From: Triangularia verruculosa | Taxonomy: Eukaryota; Ascomycota; Sordariomycetes; Sordariales; Podosporaceae | Reading direction: 5' to 3' | Assembly (NCBI GenBank): GCA_033296885.1 | Contig: MU863969.1 | Coordinates: forward strand, 1-64,000 | DNA length: 64,000 nucleotides | Shown here: piece by piece, positions 31,843 to 42,780 of the stretch | Numbering within the stretch: position 1 is the stretch's first letter | Layout of the letters: each line of letters opens with the position of its first letter | Program-made: the position numbers and the translations under genes | The notes under the pieces: model-generated | What the model was told of the DNA's origin: nothing | What the model saw: the letters and a program-made list of their open reading frames with translations, nothing else | Database searches by the model: none

Positions 31843-33278
31843 TTACAATTCACCCTCCTCGTCGTCCTCGTCCTTGATATCCGGCAGCGTGATCTCATCC
31901 TTCACCGGGTCTTCAATCTCCTTCCAGAACTTCTCCCCCGCTTCCTTGTCATCCGCAAACAAGGTGTCAACCACCATCCTCCTCGGCGTCTCCCCAAGCC
32001 ACTGAAACAGCGAAAAGTCCCTAAACTCATCCGCCCTGAAGATCTCTAGTACCTCCAACGGCTCATCCCCGATATTCTCGATGAAATGGCCCATATTCTT
32101 CGGCACAATACCGACATCACCAGCCTGGTAGTTAAACGTCCTCGCGGTCCCCTCCGCCGCAAAAACCGTCACCCTCGCCCTCCCCTTGATAAAGAAGCTC
32201 CACTCATCAGCATTAGGATGCCAATGCATCTCCCTCAGACTCCCGGGTTCCATCTCCAGATGCGCCGCCGCAACAGTCTTGCTGATGGGAAAGTTCTTCG
32301 AGTCTGTAATCCTCACCTTCCCACCAGAGGTAAGATGCGGCTCCTGAGCCAGCATCTTGTGCGTAAATTGGTATTTACTCTTCTTGACGTTCTTCCCCAT
32401 GGGTTTCTCCTCGTCTATACTCCCCGGCTTCGACCCCTGAAAGATGTACTTTTCCCTCTTTGGCACCCTGTCAAACAGCTCGGGCGCCAGGTGGAAGTTC
32501 TTGCTGATCACGCTCTTGGGCGTGTGCGCGAACCAGTCGGTGAGGATGAACGTGCTTTCCTCTGAGAAGTTGCCGTCGTCGAAGATGAGGAGGAATTCGG
32601 TTCCGTTGGGGTCGAGACCTTGGAGGGAGTGAGGGACGCCGCTGGGGAAGTACCAGAGGTCGCCTTGGTTGAGGTCGTCGATGAAGTTGCCGCCTTCGTA
32701 GTCGAGGGCGGTGATGCGGACGGAGCCGGATAGGACGTAGGCCCATTCGGCTTCCTTGTGCCAGTGGAGCTCGCGGATGGCGCCGTGGTCGAGGCGCATG
32801 TTGACGCCGGCGAGTTCGATGGAGGTGGGGAGCTCGCGGATGGTGGTTTGGCGGGTCCAGCCTCCTTCCTTTCGGGGGGGGGTTAGTTGAGGGGTGGTAG
32901 TAAAGATAAAGGGGGGAGGAAACGAACCTCAATTCTGATGTGGGAGTCTACGAAGCTCCATCGCAGATTTGGGATGTTACCGCTGTCTGTGGAGGGTGGG
33001 CGAATAAGATCTGGGTTTTGTCTTGCTCGCTCTCTGTTCCATGGACCCAGGACGGAGGCACCATCGCCATTGCGCCAAGGCAATGGGTCGAGTTTCTCTC
33101 CAATGGCATCGACGGCGTTGTCGTAGGGATCACGATAGCCGGGCGTGTATGGGTTTTTGCTCCGATACTTGCCCGGCAGAGGTTTGCCGTCAAGAAGTCT
33201 TTGGCGAGGGCTGTCCTGGACGGGGACAGCCGCAACAAAAGCAGCTCCGAGGAGGAGAAAACTGCCGGAGACACGCAT
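31843..33278 (-). CDS. Secreted bicupin oxalate decarboxylase
   Basis: Two exons, 32928-33278 and 31843-32868, encode 458 aa with a phase-0 intron at 32869-32927. A signal peptide (MRVSGSFLLLGAAFVAAVP) is followed by a propeptide-like stretch. The first cupin carries the Mn ligands in LHWHKEAEWAYVLSGSVRI and GVPHSLQG. The second carries MHWHPNADEWSFFIKGRARV and NMGHFIEN. The conserved lead-in (NLRWSFVDSHIRIEEGGWTRQTTIRELP) spans the splice. The enzyme converts oxalate to formate and CO2 outside the cell or in the wall, which limits oxalate toxicity and acidification. The C terminus is acidic (DEDDEEGEL). It converges with the AAA gene, 181 bp between stops. Coding-strand wobble switches from C-rich (32560-32870) to G-rich toward the 3' end. 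Confidence 0.95.
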
Positions 33279-34152
33279 TTTGGGCCAGAGACAGGCGAGA
33301 AGGTGCGACGTGAAATTACTACGAGGTATCTACAATGTAAATTGATGATTGTTCGGCTTTTATGCCATTTATTCCACTGCATGGCTGCTGACTACGGCCA
33401 TCGCATTCGGCTACACGGCTTTCGGCTGGCTTTCGGTGACGAATCTTTGCTTCTCTGTGGCATCACCATCGGAGATCGTTGGAGGGGTAGCTGTGCTTTT
33501 CCTCCTGGAACAGCTTCCGAGCTTCCTGGAAAGTGAGAGAGGGGTTCATCCCAACTTCCCAAGTTGGACATCACAGCGATTACTTGATGCAGGAGAGTTG
33601 TGTTCAAGAGTCCAATTGGCTTCTGGCGATGCCGAGCGCCACCGAGAGATTCCCGTGCGCACTCGCCTTAGCATCATGATTGATGGAATCCCTAGAGAGG
33701 TCGGCGTTGTCGGCAAGAAGGTCGCAGTTGGTGTTACTTATCAGTGGGAAGGTGAAGTTGATCTCGACCAATGGAGTTCCTGCTTTGGCTAGGCGTCCAT
33801 GACATCATGATGATGCCCGTTGATTGGGCAGCTTTTCAGCCTTGCCGTCAGTGGATAAAGATCCCAGAGATCCCACCTCTTTTTCCATGAAGCCGCCCGC
33901 GCCGACACCGGGTCACGGCAACCGAGACAAGACGACCTTCCCTTACCTCCGGGCGTTATTGGGGGTTTTGGCTTCTCGATCACGCCTTCGTCTAATTCCC
34001 GCTTCTGGAACGTGAGCGGTGATGCTGCCAAGTCCCGCTTCACCTCTTTTGTTGACTCATTGCGATTTCTGTTGGCTGAAGGGATCAACACCCCTGCCCG
34101 CGTGGGCGTTTTTAAGACATAAAGACAACGATAGTCAAAGTTTCTGCCCACC
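33279..34152. other. Divergent promoter region
   Basis: About 870 bp between the oxalate decarboxylase and DUF1275 genes. Overlapping frames at 33349-33792 lack family features. Nothing else seen. Confidence 0.5.
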
Positions 34153-35064
34153 ATGACGCACTCGTCAAGTTTCAACAATCCGTTAAACGGCGCGATCGTG
34201 GCCGACGAACAGAGCCCTCTGTTGCCCCAAATGGGACCGCCACAGGAGGTTTCGGCGTTTCAAAGATGGCGGAATTGGTTCATGGTGGATGTGAGCCGTG
34301 ATTGGGCCGATCTCATTCTCATTCTGTGTTATCTTATCACCGGCCTGCTCGACAGTGCTTCGATATCAGTATGGGGGAGTTTCGTGTCCATGCAAACCGG
34401 TAAGATTCCCCCCTCCTCCTTTTCCCAGTCTCACAGATCGGCAGCGATAAAACTGACACAGAAAACAGGAAACACCGTCTACATCGGCCTCGGCTTCGCT
34501 GATCCAGGCGCATCAACCCGCTGGATCAAATCCGGCACCTCCCTCCTCTCCTTCCTCCTCGGCTCCTTTTTCTTCAGCCGTTTCCACCGATTCTTCTCGG
34601 CCAAACGCCGCTGGGTTCTTTGCGCGTCCTTCACCGCCCAGCTCCTGTTGATCGTCGCGGCCGCGTGCATGGTGACACTGGCCGGATCGGGTGTGGACCC
34701 AGAGTCCATTGCTTGGTACGTGCTCGTGCCCATCGCGCTGGTGGCGTTTCAGAGCTGCGGGCAGGCGGTCATGAGCCGGGCCCTCAAGTACAATTCTCTC
34801 ACGAGCGTGGTGCTGACGAGCATCTACTGTGACTTGTTCTCCGATGCCGATCTGTTTGCGGTGCACAATGCGGAGCGGAATCGGAGGACAGCCGCGCCGC
34901 TGTCGCTCTTGCTTGGTGCGTTTCTCGGGGGCAAGGTGGCGAACACCGAGTTTGGAGTTGCCGGGGCGCTGTGGGCGGCAGCGGGGCTGAAGTTAATTGT
35001 GGTTATCATTTGGATATTCTGGCCGGCGGAACCGTCGTTAGATGAGGCGGTTGAATCAGCATAA
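34153..35064 (+). CDS. DUF1275 (YoaK-like) multi-pass membrane protein
   Basis: Two exons, 34153-34399 and 34469-35064, encode 280 aa. The uninterrupted open frame across the 69-nt intron would add 23 unlikely residues (KIPPSSFSQSH...), and GTAAGA with AACAG borders supports splicing. The N-terminal ~50 residues are cytosolic. About six hydrophobic helices follow, with the family motif GLLDSASISVWGSFVSMQTGNTVYIGLG across the splice, then the FLLGSFFF, LLLIVAAACMVTLAG, GQAVMSRALKYNSLTSVVLTSIYCDL and GAFLGGKVANTEFG blocks. DUF1275 proteins are conserved in bacteria and fungi; the substrate and role are unknown. The short distance to the convergent gene (190 bp) means little 3' UTR. Confidence 0.93.
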   Translation: MTHSSSFNNPLNGAIVADEQSPLLPQMGPPQEVSAFQRWRNWFMVDVSRDWADLILILCYLITGLLDSASISVWGSFVSMQTGKIPPSSFSQSHRSAAIKLTQKTGNTVYIGLGFADPGASTRWIKSGTSLLSFLLGSFFFSRFHRFFSAKRRWVLCASFTAQLLLIVAAACMVTLAGSGVDPESIAWYVLVPIALVAFQSCGQAVMSRALKYNSLTSVVLTSIYCDLFSDADLFAVHNAERNRRTAAPLSLLLGAFLGGKVANTEFGVAGALWAAAGLKLIVVIIWIFWPAEPSLDEAVESA

Positions 35065-35253
35065 GATCATGGCGGTGCATTTGGGAATAAACAAGTCAAT
35101 TTAGACCAGCCAAATTGGCTGTTTTACTCATCTACCTTATACGACCTATCAAAGTCCTTTCTCCAGATTTCAGATAATGCAAAAGAATAGGGAAATTCCA
35201 ACGATCTCATTTCCAAAGCTTCCACTTCCAGCAGCCCTTGGCCTTGGTCTTGT

Positions 35254-36716
35254 TTACTTGGTCTCCTTGTCAAGATCTACTCTTTCAAAGCAGTCAAGCT
35301 CACCACTCTCCACCGACGAGCTCTTGGAGCCCTGTCTGGACAGAACCTTGAGGTTCTCTACATCCTCTCTCATCCTCTCTTCTCTCAACAACCTCTTTGT
35401 CTTCAGTCTCCAGCCGGTCAAACGCTTAGGAAGGTAGTCTCCTGGGTGGTAGACAGCCAAAAGAACCAAAATCACCACAATCGGCAAGTGCTGAAACACG
35501 TAGACTGGCCACTCCTCCAACGCATAAAAATTTGTATCATCATCCTCTAGTGAGATCCACGGCACGTCAGACAACAAATACGCCACCTGCTCTCGCCTGA
35601 TGATTCTCGTGATGCCGCACACCTATCCTTTCTGTCAGTCCTTATCCCTTCCCGTAGAAACATATCATCAGTAAAAGGTAAAATACTCACAAGCAACAAC
35701 CCAACCGACCCACCCACCGCCCAAACCAACTTCTTCACCCCCCTCCTCTCCTCCTCCGCAATCTTCACCCTCCCCAGCCTAACCACCAACCCACCCAACA
35801 AACCCCAGGTCATAATCCCAATCACGCCCCCAAAGCTCTGCAACGCGTCAATCCCGTAGTAATGACCAACACCCACCAGCCCGTCCCCGACCATCTGCCC
35901 CAGCGCAAGGATGCTCGTCTGCCACCGCACCGGCAGCCCAAACACCCTGCCGTTCTTCCGGCCGGGCTTGGCGACGACGAACCAGGTCAGCCTCGTGTAC
36001 GTCATCATCAGCAGGAAGCCCATGGCGGACGCGGGCACGGCCTCGAGGAGCTCCATGACGATGGTGATGATCCCGGCCTGCTCGAGCCGGTCGAACACGG
36101 CGGGGGAGTCGAACGCGTTGGGGTCGAGGAGGGAGTTTTGGAGCCCGACGAGGTAGCATTTGAGGATTTGGGCGGTCGTCATGGCTAATACGGAATACAT
36201 GGACCCGCAACGTTATTATCAGTTGGGAATGGGAAGGGGATGGTTTTACGTAATGATGGGGAGAAGGTAGGTAGGAAAAGAAATGTGCACGGGTTTGCCG
36301 AGATACCATCATGAGGTATAAGATGAAAACAGGTAGGGGTGGTGAGAAGAAAAGAGAGACGGACCTAACGAGGCATAGATCGTGATGGCGAAGAATACCG
36401 TCTTTTTCTTGATGCAGAAAAGCGTGTGGAGGAGGGAGAGGATGAAGAAGACGATGGCGGTGGTGAGGGCCAGGTTGAAAGTGGTGGGTGTGAAGGGGTA
36501 GGAGATGGGAGTGTCGTGGTGCTCTCCATACGACGTAAATGTTGGTACTGGTGATTCGTTTGCAACATGGTGGCTTGTCTCGGCGTAGGGTTCCTCGCTG
36601 GCTTCGGATTCAAGCACCGTCGTAGCGCTAGTGGTTGCCGTGGCCGGGAAGAATGATAATGCTGCCGAGGGGGTGATTTGGAGGGTGGAAAGCAGTGAAG
36701 AGGATGGGAATGCCAT
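35254..36716 (-). CDS. Multi-pass (about seven TM) fungal membrane protein, RTA1/DUF7702-like
   Basis: Three exons, 36365-36716, 35691-36184 and 35254-35622, with introns of 180 and 68 nt, encode 404 aa in frame. The N-terminal 75 residues are Ser/Thr-rich and probably outside. Hydrophobic helices follow: TTFNLALTTAIVFFILSLLHTLF, VFFAITIYASLAMTTAQILKCYLVGL, IITIVMELLEAVPASAMGFLLMMTY, ILALGQMVGDGLVGVGHYYG, SFGGVIGIMTWGLLGGLV, LVWAVGGSVGLLLV and VYVFQHLPIVVILVLLAVYHPG. Helix number, the acidic last loop (DVPWISLEDDDTNFYALEEW) and the YHPG end recall RTA1-like and DUF7702 proteins, which are linked to lipid export or stress. The family call is by topology and end motif only. Intron 1 uses GTCCGT; an adjacent GTTAGG donor would break the frame. 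Confidence 0.8.
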
Positions 36717-38078
36717 GATGATTGTCGGGGTGGCTCAGAGAGCCGGATGACTATTGGAGAGGGAAGTTTGAAGTGACCAGCGGGGAGATCAAGTCTAGGT
36801 ACTGGAGAGGAACTAGCTGAGACATATATCGGAGAAAGAACGAGACGACGATGCGGCAAGTGATCTGGGATTGTATTCTATATGAGTGCCCGGCTAGGTA
36901 GACGGTGACACGATGGCAGTCTACGGTGGTAAGAACAGGAGAGTTTTCGACAAAGATGCAAAACGCACTACCCGAAAGACTGTGAGGACAGACGGCATGA
37001 CGCATATCGGGAGGATAATGGAACATCTGATGGAACGTCAGCCAGGTAAAGGAAGCAACGTGAAGGTTATGCGAAGAAGGGGAGAAATCAAACGTGGCAG
37101 AATCTCTGCCGGTGATGACGGACAGCTGTCTCACCGTATCAGCGCAAGTTCTACATGACCGGATACAGAACAACAGTGTATAACCAAGTATGAGAGGGGC
37201 AACAAGTGAGTGATCTTTGAATACCTAAGGAGATTCTGTGAACGGCTGACGAATATGGATCAGGACCTCGACATGTCATTTCCATTGTCGAGGGTAAGGC
37301 AAGGCAGGAGCAGTCGGGAGTGTTGAGATAAGCTCCTGGCCGTATCACACTAGCATGCCTCTGACAGATTGCAGAAATCGAAAGGGTTTGTCAAAGTTTC
37401 AAACTCAGTCAGTGATAGCGTCATCGATAAGAAGTCTGTCTTCCCATGGCACATTGAGAAACTCTAACGATCAGCCTTCACAAAAGTCCCGCCTCTGCTC
37501 AACGCCCAAAAACGCCAAGTTGTGCACAGATCGGCACGGACTTTCCGGACACACCTGCGTGTTCATGTTTTCGATGGGTCCACGATAGTCACACGATACA
37601 ACGGCCCATCGAGTAGCACCCGTTGTCCGTTGTTGTTGGTGACAGTGGGGCCGGCCTTTTTCTTTTTTGGCGGGTTATACGGACCAGCGTGACTGAAAAT
37701 TGTTGCCAGTGGCTTTGGATAGAGTTGGAGGTGGCTTCTCGGCTTCCTCTTTTGTTGAATACGATGATAAGCCCAACCATCCTTAAGCTTTCGGCCGGAG
37801 GGATGTGGCGTCGTATATCAATCATGTATGGCGTTTTGGAGAAAAGATAACAGCTCACCAGCCTCAGGAATTAAAACAAGGATCGTGAGAGGTAGAGGCA
37901 AGATGTATTGGGTCAGGTACCTATGGATGACGAGAAGTAATCTTAATAATAACATCATGTAGTTCACACCCTGGTTTATTCTGAATACATACAAACATGC
38001 TAATCCAGCAATATCCCATGCCATATACTAACGCCGGAAAATCAAATGAACCACCCAGCCGCTGGCTCATCTCCCAGC
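36717..38078. other. Intergenic, no gene seen
   Basis: About 1.36 kb upstream of the multi-pass membrane gene. Minus-strand frame 36751-37173 is not family-like. A TAGGTAG word lies near 36895. No RNA gene seen. Confidence 0.5.
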
Positions 38079-38726
38079 TCAGTCACCCTGCCAGCATCTG
38101 TCGTCGCACTTGTAATCGTCATAGAAGACTTCGACAGTAAACTCCTTGTTCTTCGCCCACGCCCTACCCTTGGTGCGGTCGTGGTCCGCCCGGCAACCGT
38201 CTGTGACGGCCAATGCCATGGTGGTGATTTCAGCGCTTGAAACCGCGATATCTCTTTGGAGAGGTGCCGGGCTTCCATTGGCATCTCTCCCTTGGGCCAC
38301 GAGGACAATCGCGGCTTCGTGGCAACAGCCGACCCGGACGACGTGACCGCTCGGCGTGCCGGCTCTAAGGTACCAAAACTTGGGCCCGTCTTCTCTGATC
38401 CACTCGATCTGGATCCGAACGACGGCCCAGGCGTAGGCATATACGTTATGCCTGGCGTATGTCGGGTCGCAGTTAATCTAGTTCATGTCCGTGTTAGCAG
38501 TCTGAAATCACGGGGCTGAGTAGCGGAGGCCTACCATGTGGGTGGGCAAGGGCCAATGCGGACCCGTGTGCACCGCCGGAGGTGCGGCAAGGACTGCGTT
38601 CATAAGGAGCGCGCTGGTCTGGTTGGCCGAGAACGGCCGGTCTGCGCTCACGGGCGCGGGGACGAGGGGACTGACGGCGGCAGCGTACGCCGCTGCCGCC
38701 ATCGAGAGCCAGGAGAACAAGCGCAT
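38079..38726 (-). CDS. Small secreted six-cysteine protein
   Basis: Two exons, 38535-38726 and 38079-38477, with a 57-nt phase-0 intron (GTAGGC donor, CTAAC branch site, TAG acceptor), encode 196 aa. I chose the ATG at 38726 because it starts a clean signal peptide (MRLFSWLSMAAAAYAAAVS); an upstream in-frame ATG would bury it. The mature chain has a Pro/Ala-rich lead, an NQT sequon and six cysteines: NCD, the GCCH pair, DGC, YKC and RCW near the C terminus (KCDDRCWQGD). That would allow three disulphides. No known family is recognised. The features are those of a fungal secreted protein, possibly an effector-like or wall protein; function is not known. Confidence 0.82.
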
Positions 38727-39583
38727 GGCCGCGCTCTTTCTTCGTCGTTGTTGATATGAGACGAAGAGGAGAATCCCAAAGTGAAGAGCCCCAGGAGAGA
38801 AGGATGAACGTGGGGGTTTGGATGTGGAAAAAGTAGAAAGAAAAGAAATGTGACAAAATGCCCCCAAGGCCCTTTATACACTTGAGGGCTAAGGTCGGTT
38901 TGGGGCTTGAAGATTTTGACCAGTCCTTCCACACAAACCGACCTTGACCCTCAAGTAGACCATTCAAAACCAAAACGCCCCTAACCAGAATCTGAGCTCC
39001 CTTGGTTGAAGTTCATGCAATCTGATAGGCGTCTTGTGGCCGTTGGTGGCGTGTTTCCGTTGAACTGGTATCTCGTTGAGCACAGTCTTCAGTGTTCGTT
39101 GGGCATCCCGTTGAGACTGTTCGTAGATATACCGGATAGAATATTGCATATTGGCTTTGTTTTCAACCTGGGTTATCAACTTTCCTCTGAGGGTCTTTCT
39201 TTCAAAACAATGGCCACCTTCGTTTTGGTGATCATGGATCAAGAAAAGCCTCACTTTGCCTCCGGTATAGCCGCTATCAGGGCATGGCCTGAGCACGTTG
39301 AAATTCAGAAACTTTCCAAGGGCCGCAACAGCGGGAACCTTTCACTTCGATGCGCCACATAGAGGATCTCCCCCCACAAATACACCTTTCATCAGAGTGT
39401 CTCATTAATTCATCAACAGCCCTATGTGGATCGAAAAGGTGTAGCAACCCTATCTATGCACACTTAAACTTTAAATCCATGAACGCGATGGAATAGTGGC
39501 CCTTCAACAAGCAATTTTTAAGCGCCAGCCAGATCTATCACACATGTGTATTTCCAGGGTTTGATGCCCTCCTTTGATGATGC
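38727..39583. other. Intergenic, promoter of the secreted-protein gene
   Basis: About 860 bp. Coding-like frames at 38964-39362 lack family features. Nothing else seen. Confidence 0.5.
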
Positions 39584-40867
39584 CTAGAAAGTAGTAGGTA
39601 ATTGGGGATATTCTCCAGCATCGGCCTGCAGATCTGCAAAGATGCGGGCGGAGTCGTCGCTGCCAAGATCTTCCATGCGCCTGGTGTCCTCTTCTTCCAA
39701 CTGCTCCAGCTCCTCAGCAGGCTCTTTCTTGCCTTCCTTTTCGTCCTTCTTCTGCGGCTCCAGCGCGTTGTCGAGACCGGAGGATTCACCAACGAGCAGA
39801 AACTGGGTGTTGACATAATCCAGGTGGCTCGGCTGAGTGGGAGCCCAGCGAAGGGAGCGGAATTCATCGAGGAGTCTACAAAATAGAATCGTCAGAAATA
39901 AGCTCTGCCATACTGAACAGACAAAAAAACCCACTCCTTGGGATACTCTGGCCCCTTTGGAAGCCTCGCATTCTTCGGAGGCTCATACTGAGGGTTCCTG
40001 GTGCTGATGATGAAGCTTCCCTTCTCCTTTAGTCCGATCTCCTTCTGCACCTCACCGAGTTTGTCAGGAAGAGTCAAGATGTATGCGAGATGGCTATTTT
40101 TGCCAGTGCTTGTAATTGCATACACCCCTTCGGCGACCGGGGTCGCTGCAGGGGAGTGTCTCGTGCCGGCAGTTTTGGTCTCATAGTCATTTGACTTCAA
40201 GAACTCTTCCTTGAGCTTCTCGAAAGACGCGCCGGTTTTCTCGACAAAGGAGATCCACCTGTCCTTGCCAGTCTTGGGGAGGACCTTTTTGGGAACGACG
40301 CACACCCTGCTGTTGCCAGCATCATCGAGAGGACCGCTTCCCAACTTGGCATCTCTGGCAATCGGTCTGAGAATGATGTAGCTGCGGGCGATCTCATTCA
40401 CGTCTGAAGGCTCGTCTATTCCAACCCTCCCGCGAAAGAAGAAGTAGATGACACCCTTCTCCAGAATGCTCGATGGGATGACGTCGGCGTCCTCGCGAGC
40501 TTCCACAGCACTGGTGGTATCGGCTTCCTTTGCGCTGTTGCCAGCATCTTCTTTCTTGGTGCCCCCGGCTCTTTCTTCTTGATCTTGCTGCTTGTCTTGT
40601 GTCTCCTGCTCGGTTTGTTCGCTTCTACCGGGCACGTGTCAACATGCGGGGGGACTATGCACTGATGCATCTCACTTACCCGCCAATTGTCTCCTCAATA
40701 GTCTTTTGCTCCTTCTCATCTGACTTCTTAGGCCGCTTTGCCTCCGGAGACTGGGCTCCTTCCTCGACCTTGTGCTTGGAACCAGGCTGCGCCTTTGAGG
40801 CAGGCGGCGCTCCATCGATGGCGGAGTCGCCGTGCTCTTTGGCCGAAGATCTTGTCGTGGTCGTCAT
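39584..40867 (-). CDS. Conserved ascomycete protein of unknown function, nuclear-type
   Basis: Three exons, 40680-40867, 39935-40624 and 39584-39875, encode 389 aa. The N terminus is charged and disordered with a likely nuclear signal (SPEAKRPKKSDEK). A conserved globular core begins at SSILEKGVIYFFFRGRVGID and runs through ARSYIILRPIARDAKLG, RVCVVPKKVLPKTGKDRWISFVEK, ETKTAGTRHSPAATPVAEGVYAIT and GSFIISTRNPQYEPP, then across intron 2 into LLDEFRSLRWAPTQPSHLDYVNTQFLLVGE. The C terminus is acidic, with a short coiled-coil-like EELEQLEEEDTRRMEDL. I recall orthologues in many Pezizomycotina carrying the database label BTB-domain transcription factor. I see no BTB fold or DNA-binding motif, so I do not use that name. 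Confidence 0.88.
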
Positions 40868-42296
40868 TCTGAGCGATTGCTACCTTTACAAAGGTAGTAG
40901 GGGCGGGAAGAAAATGAAAAACAAGAACAGTTATTCGACCGACTGGTGTTTCTGCAAGGGTGTGACTTCCCCTTTCATGTGCTGGGCGAGTCGAGCAGGA
41001 ACGCTCCGTCAACGCCAGTGATGTCATAGAGAGCAATCGAAAAGGGGTTCAGGGAAGGTGCCCCGCATTTTGAAAGGATATGCTTGCAAGAGCGAACAAG
41101 ACACAGGGTTTTTGTACCAAGACGCCGTGAATTTAACAAGCAATTGTTTGCCGGTTATTGAAGTAACTATTGATGCTTTGGTCCCAGACGTTGCTTGCAG
41201 GACCCTGATGGTTGTTGCTCGCAGCCATTGACCAATGGGGTGTTGCTGGTTGGGCCCCACTTTGAGAATGTCAACCCTGGGGCCTAATTGGGACCCCTTC
41301 AGGGTTCAGAAGTCCTAGATATCAAATTCATAAATCAGAGATTTCGGTGAATGATTAATAAAATAGTTTTCGGGTCGTCTAGTTGCTGTAGCATTCATGT
41401 TGTTGGTTCTCGGGATTGACTCACACGGCACCGGCCCACCGCTTTGGGATCGGTGGATAGCAAGCCTTGTGTTGGGGTTTCACAATGCTTAGACCGACAG
41501 AAAGGTATAATAGAGATTGAATGGTTGTTTTTGAAGCAAAGGACCAGAATATGGCGGTAGAGGCAAGCTTTTCGTTCGAGTTATCCAAGTCATATGAGAT
41601 TCAAAGGTTGGCAATCGTATTTTAGAACACATGGCCGCAGTTCTTCCGTTTCACCATGCTTATCCAGTAAGCAAAAACTTCTTTTCATATCAAGTTCGAT
41701 CAGAATCTGTCAAGTTCGAGACTGGATGAATGATGAAGATCTTTCACTCGCCGTTCTGAATATCACATGTGGAATAAGCAGCACAGCTGTTCTTCCTTGG
41801 ACTGACATCCCTCTCATTCCTCAAATATTCGCGATCATTGTTGTAAGGAAAAACCAATGACTTTGACTGACGTTGGACCTGGCCACTGCAGATTCTGTCT
41901 CGTGCGATCGGAAAAGGACGGAAATTACACCTTCACCCCCAAGAAGAGATGAAAAAAGAGTGAGATAAAAGATTGCATCAGCCGTGAATCGAACACGGGG
42001 CCCATCGATGGCAACGATGGATTTTACCACTAAACCACTGATGCTTTAGATTGAATTATGTAAGCTGAGATGGGAAAAGCATCTCTTGGTGCAACTGGTG
42101 AGATCAAAACATTCAATTCCGTCTGCCATCAAACTATCATACACTACTGCCCTAGCCACAAACAAGCCTAACCTCTTCCACCAGAACCGATCTCCTCACC
42201 TGCGGCTGGAATTCTCTCCGTCGCTGATAGTCCCTTACCAAGCACCCTTCTTTCTTTATCACCCGGCAGATCCATACCCTTTTCCCTCATGCTCGC
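40868..42296. other. Intergenic region containing tRNA-Gly
   Basis: About 1.4 kb. Apart from the tRNA gene at 41974-42044, I see no gene or repeat. 41280-41420 is AT-rich. Confidence 0.5.
41974..42044 (-). tRNA. tRNA-Gly (GCC)
   Basis: A 71-nt cloverleaf without intron. The acceptor stem GCATCAG pairs with CTGATGC and is followed by discriminator A. The D arm is GTGGTTTAGTGGTAAAA. The anticodon stem is CCATC/GATGG around a loop with GCC. The T arm is CCGTG-TTCGATT-CACGG. A box A-like TGGTTTAGTGG and box B GTTCGATTC are intact. All stems pair, so the gene looks functional. Confidence 0.95.
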
Positions 42297-42780
42297 CTAG
42301 ATCGAACCGTCCCCTGTCGTGTCCGTACCACCGCGGGCTGCAATACCACTCCGTTCCTTCTTTCTTTTGGTGGTGCCGTCATGTCTGATCTCACGGGATG
42401 TATGGCCTTCAAGAGGCCGAGAACCAGCACCGGATTCGTTGTAGATTTCTTTGCTGTCGGCACCAGGAATATCCAAAGCGCCAGTACGTAAAGAAGGATC
42501 CATGTTTGGATTCATAGCTTGACCGGGGATTTCATGGATCGGGTTGGGATAGAATGTCGACTCCTTCGGCGCAGAGCCAGGAGGGTAGGTCTTAGCGTGA
42601 AACTCGGGAACAGTCTCCTTTCCCATGGGTTGTCCAATATGATGCTTGGGTGGAATGTTAGTAATGGGAGGTACGAGGTCCAAGGTATCGCCTTACACCA
42701 TGGGTGTCCATTGGCCGCGAGGGAGGCACGCGGGATCGGAACTCGCCTTGGTTGCCGACGGAGTCAGGGTTTGCAGACAT
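42297..42780 (-). CDS. Small hydrophilic conserved fungal protein
   Basis: Two exons, 42697-42780 and 42297-42644, with a 52-nt phase-0 intron carrying a perfect TACTAAC branch site, encode 143 aa. The protein is Gly/Pro/Asp-rich and without hydrophobic core: MSANPDSVGNQGEFRSR, then GKETVPEFHAKTYPPGSAPKESTFYPNP, IPGQAMNPNM, IPGADSKEIYNESGAG and the ending HTSREIRHDGTTKRKKERSGIA. I recall similar small Pezizomycotina proteins with the order AETLPAGSAP..TF.PNP..PGQA..GAT; their role is unknown. The composition resembles hydrophilin or stress-induced proteins, but that is only an impression. Confidence 0.78.

Noticed and set aside
34400..34468. Reading the DUF1275 gene as one uninterrupted exon
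   Set aside because: The frame is open across this stretch, but it would insert 23 residues into the conserved MQTGNTVYIG motif; GTAAGA and AACAG borders mark an intron.
36751..37173. 140-codon minus-strand frame upstream of the membrane gene
   Set aside because: No recognisable domain; Cys/His content looks random and it would overlap the promoter.
40624..40867. BTB-domain transcription factor label for the gene at 39584-40867
   Set aside because: I see no BTB fold or DNA-binding motif; only the recalled database label suggests it.
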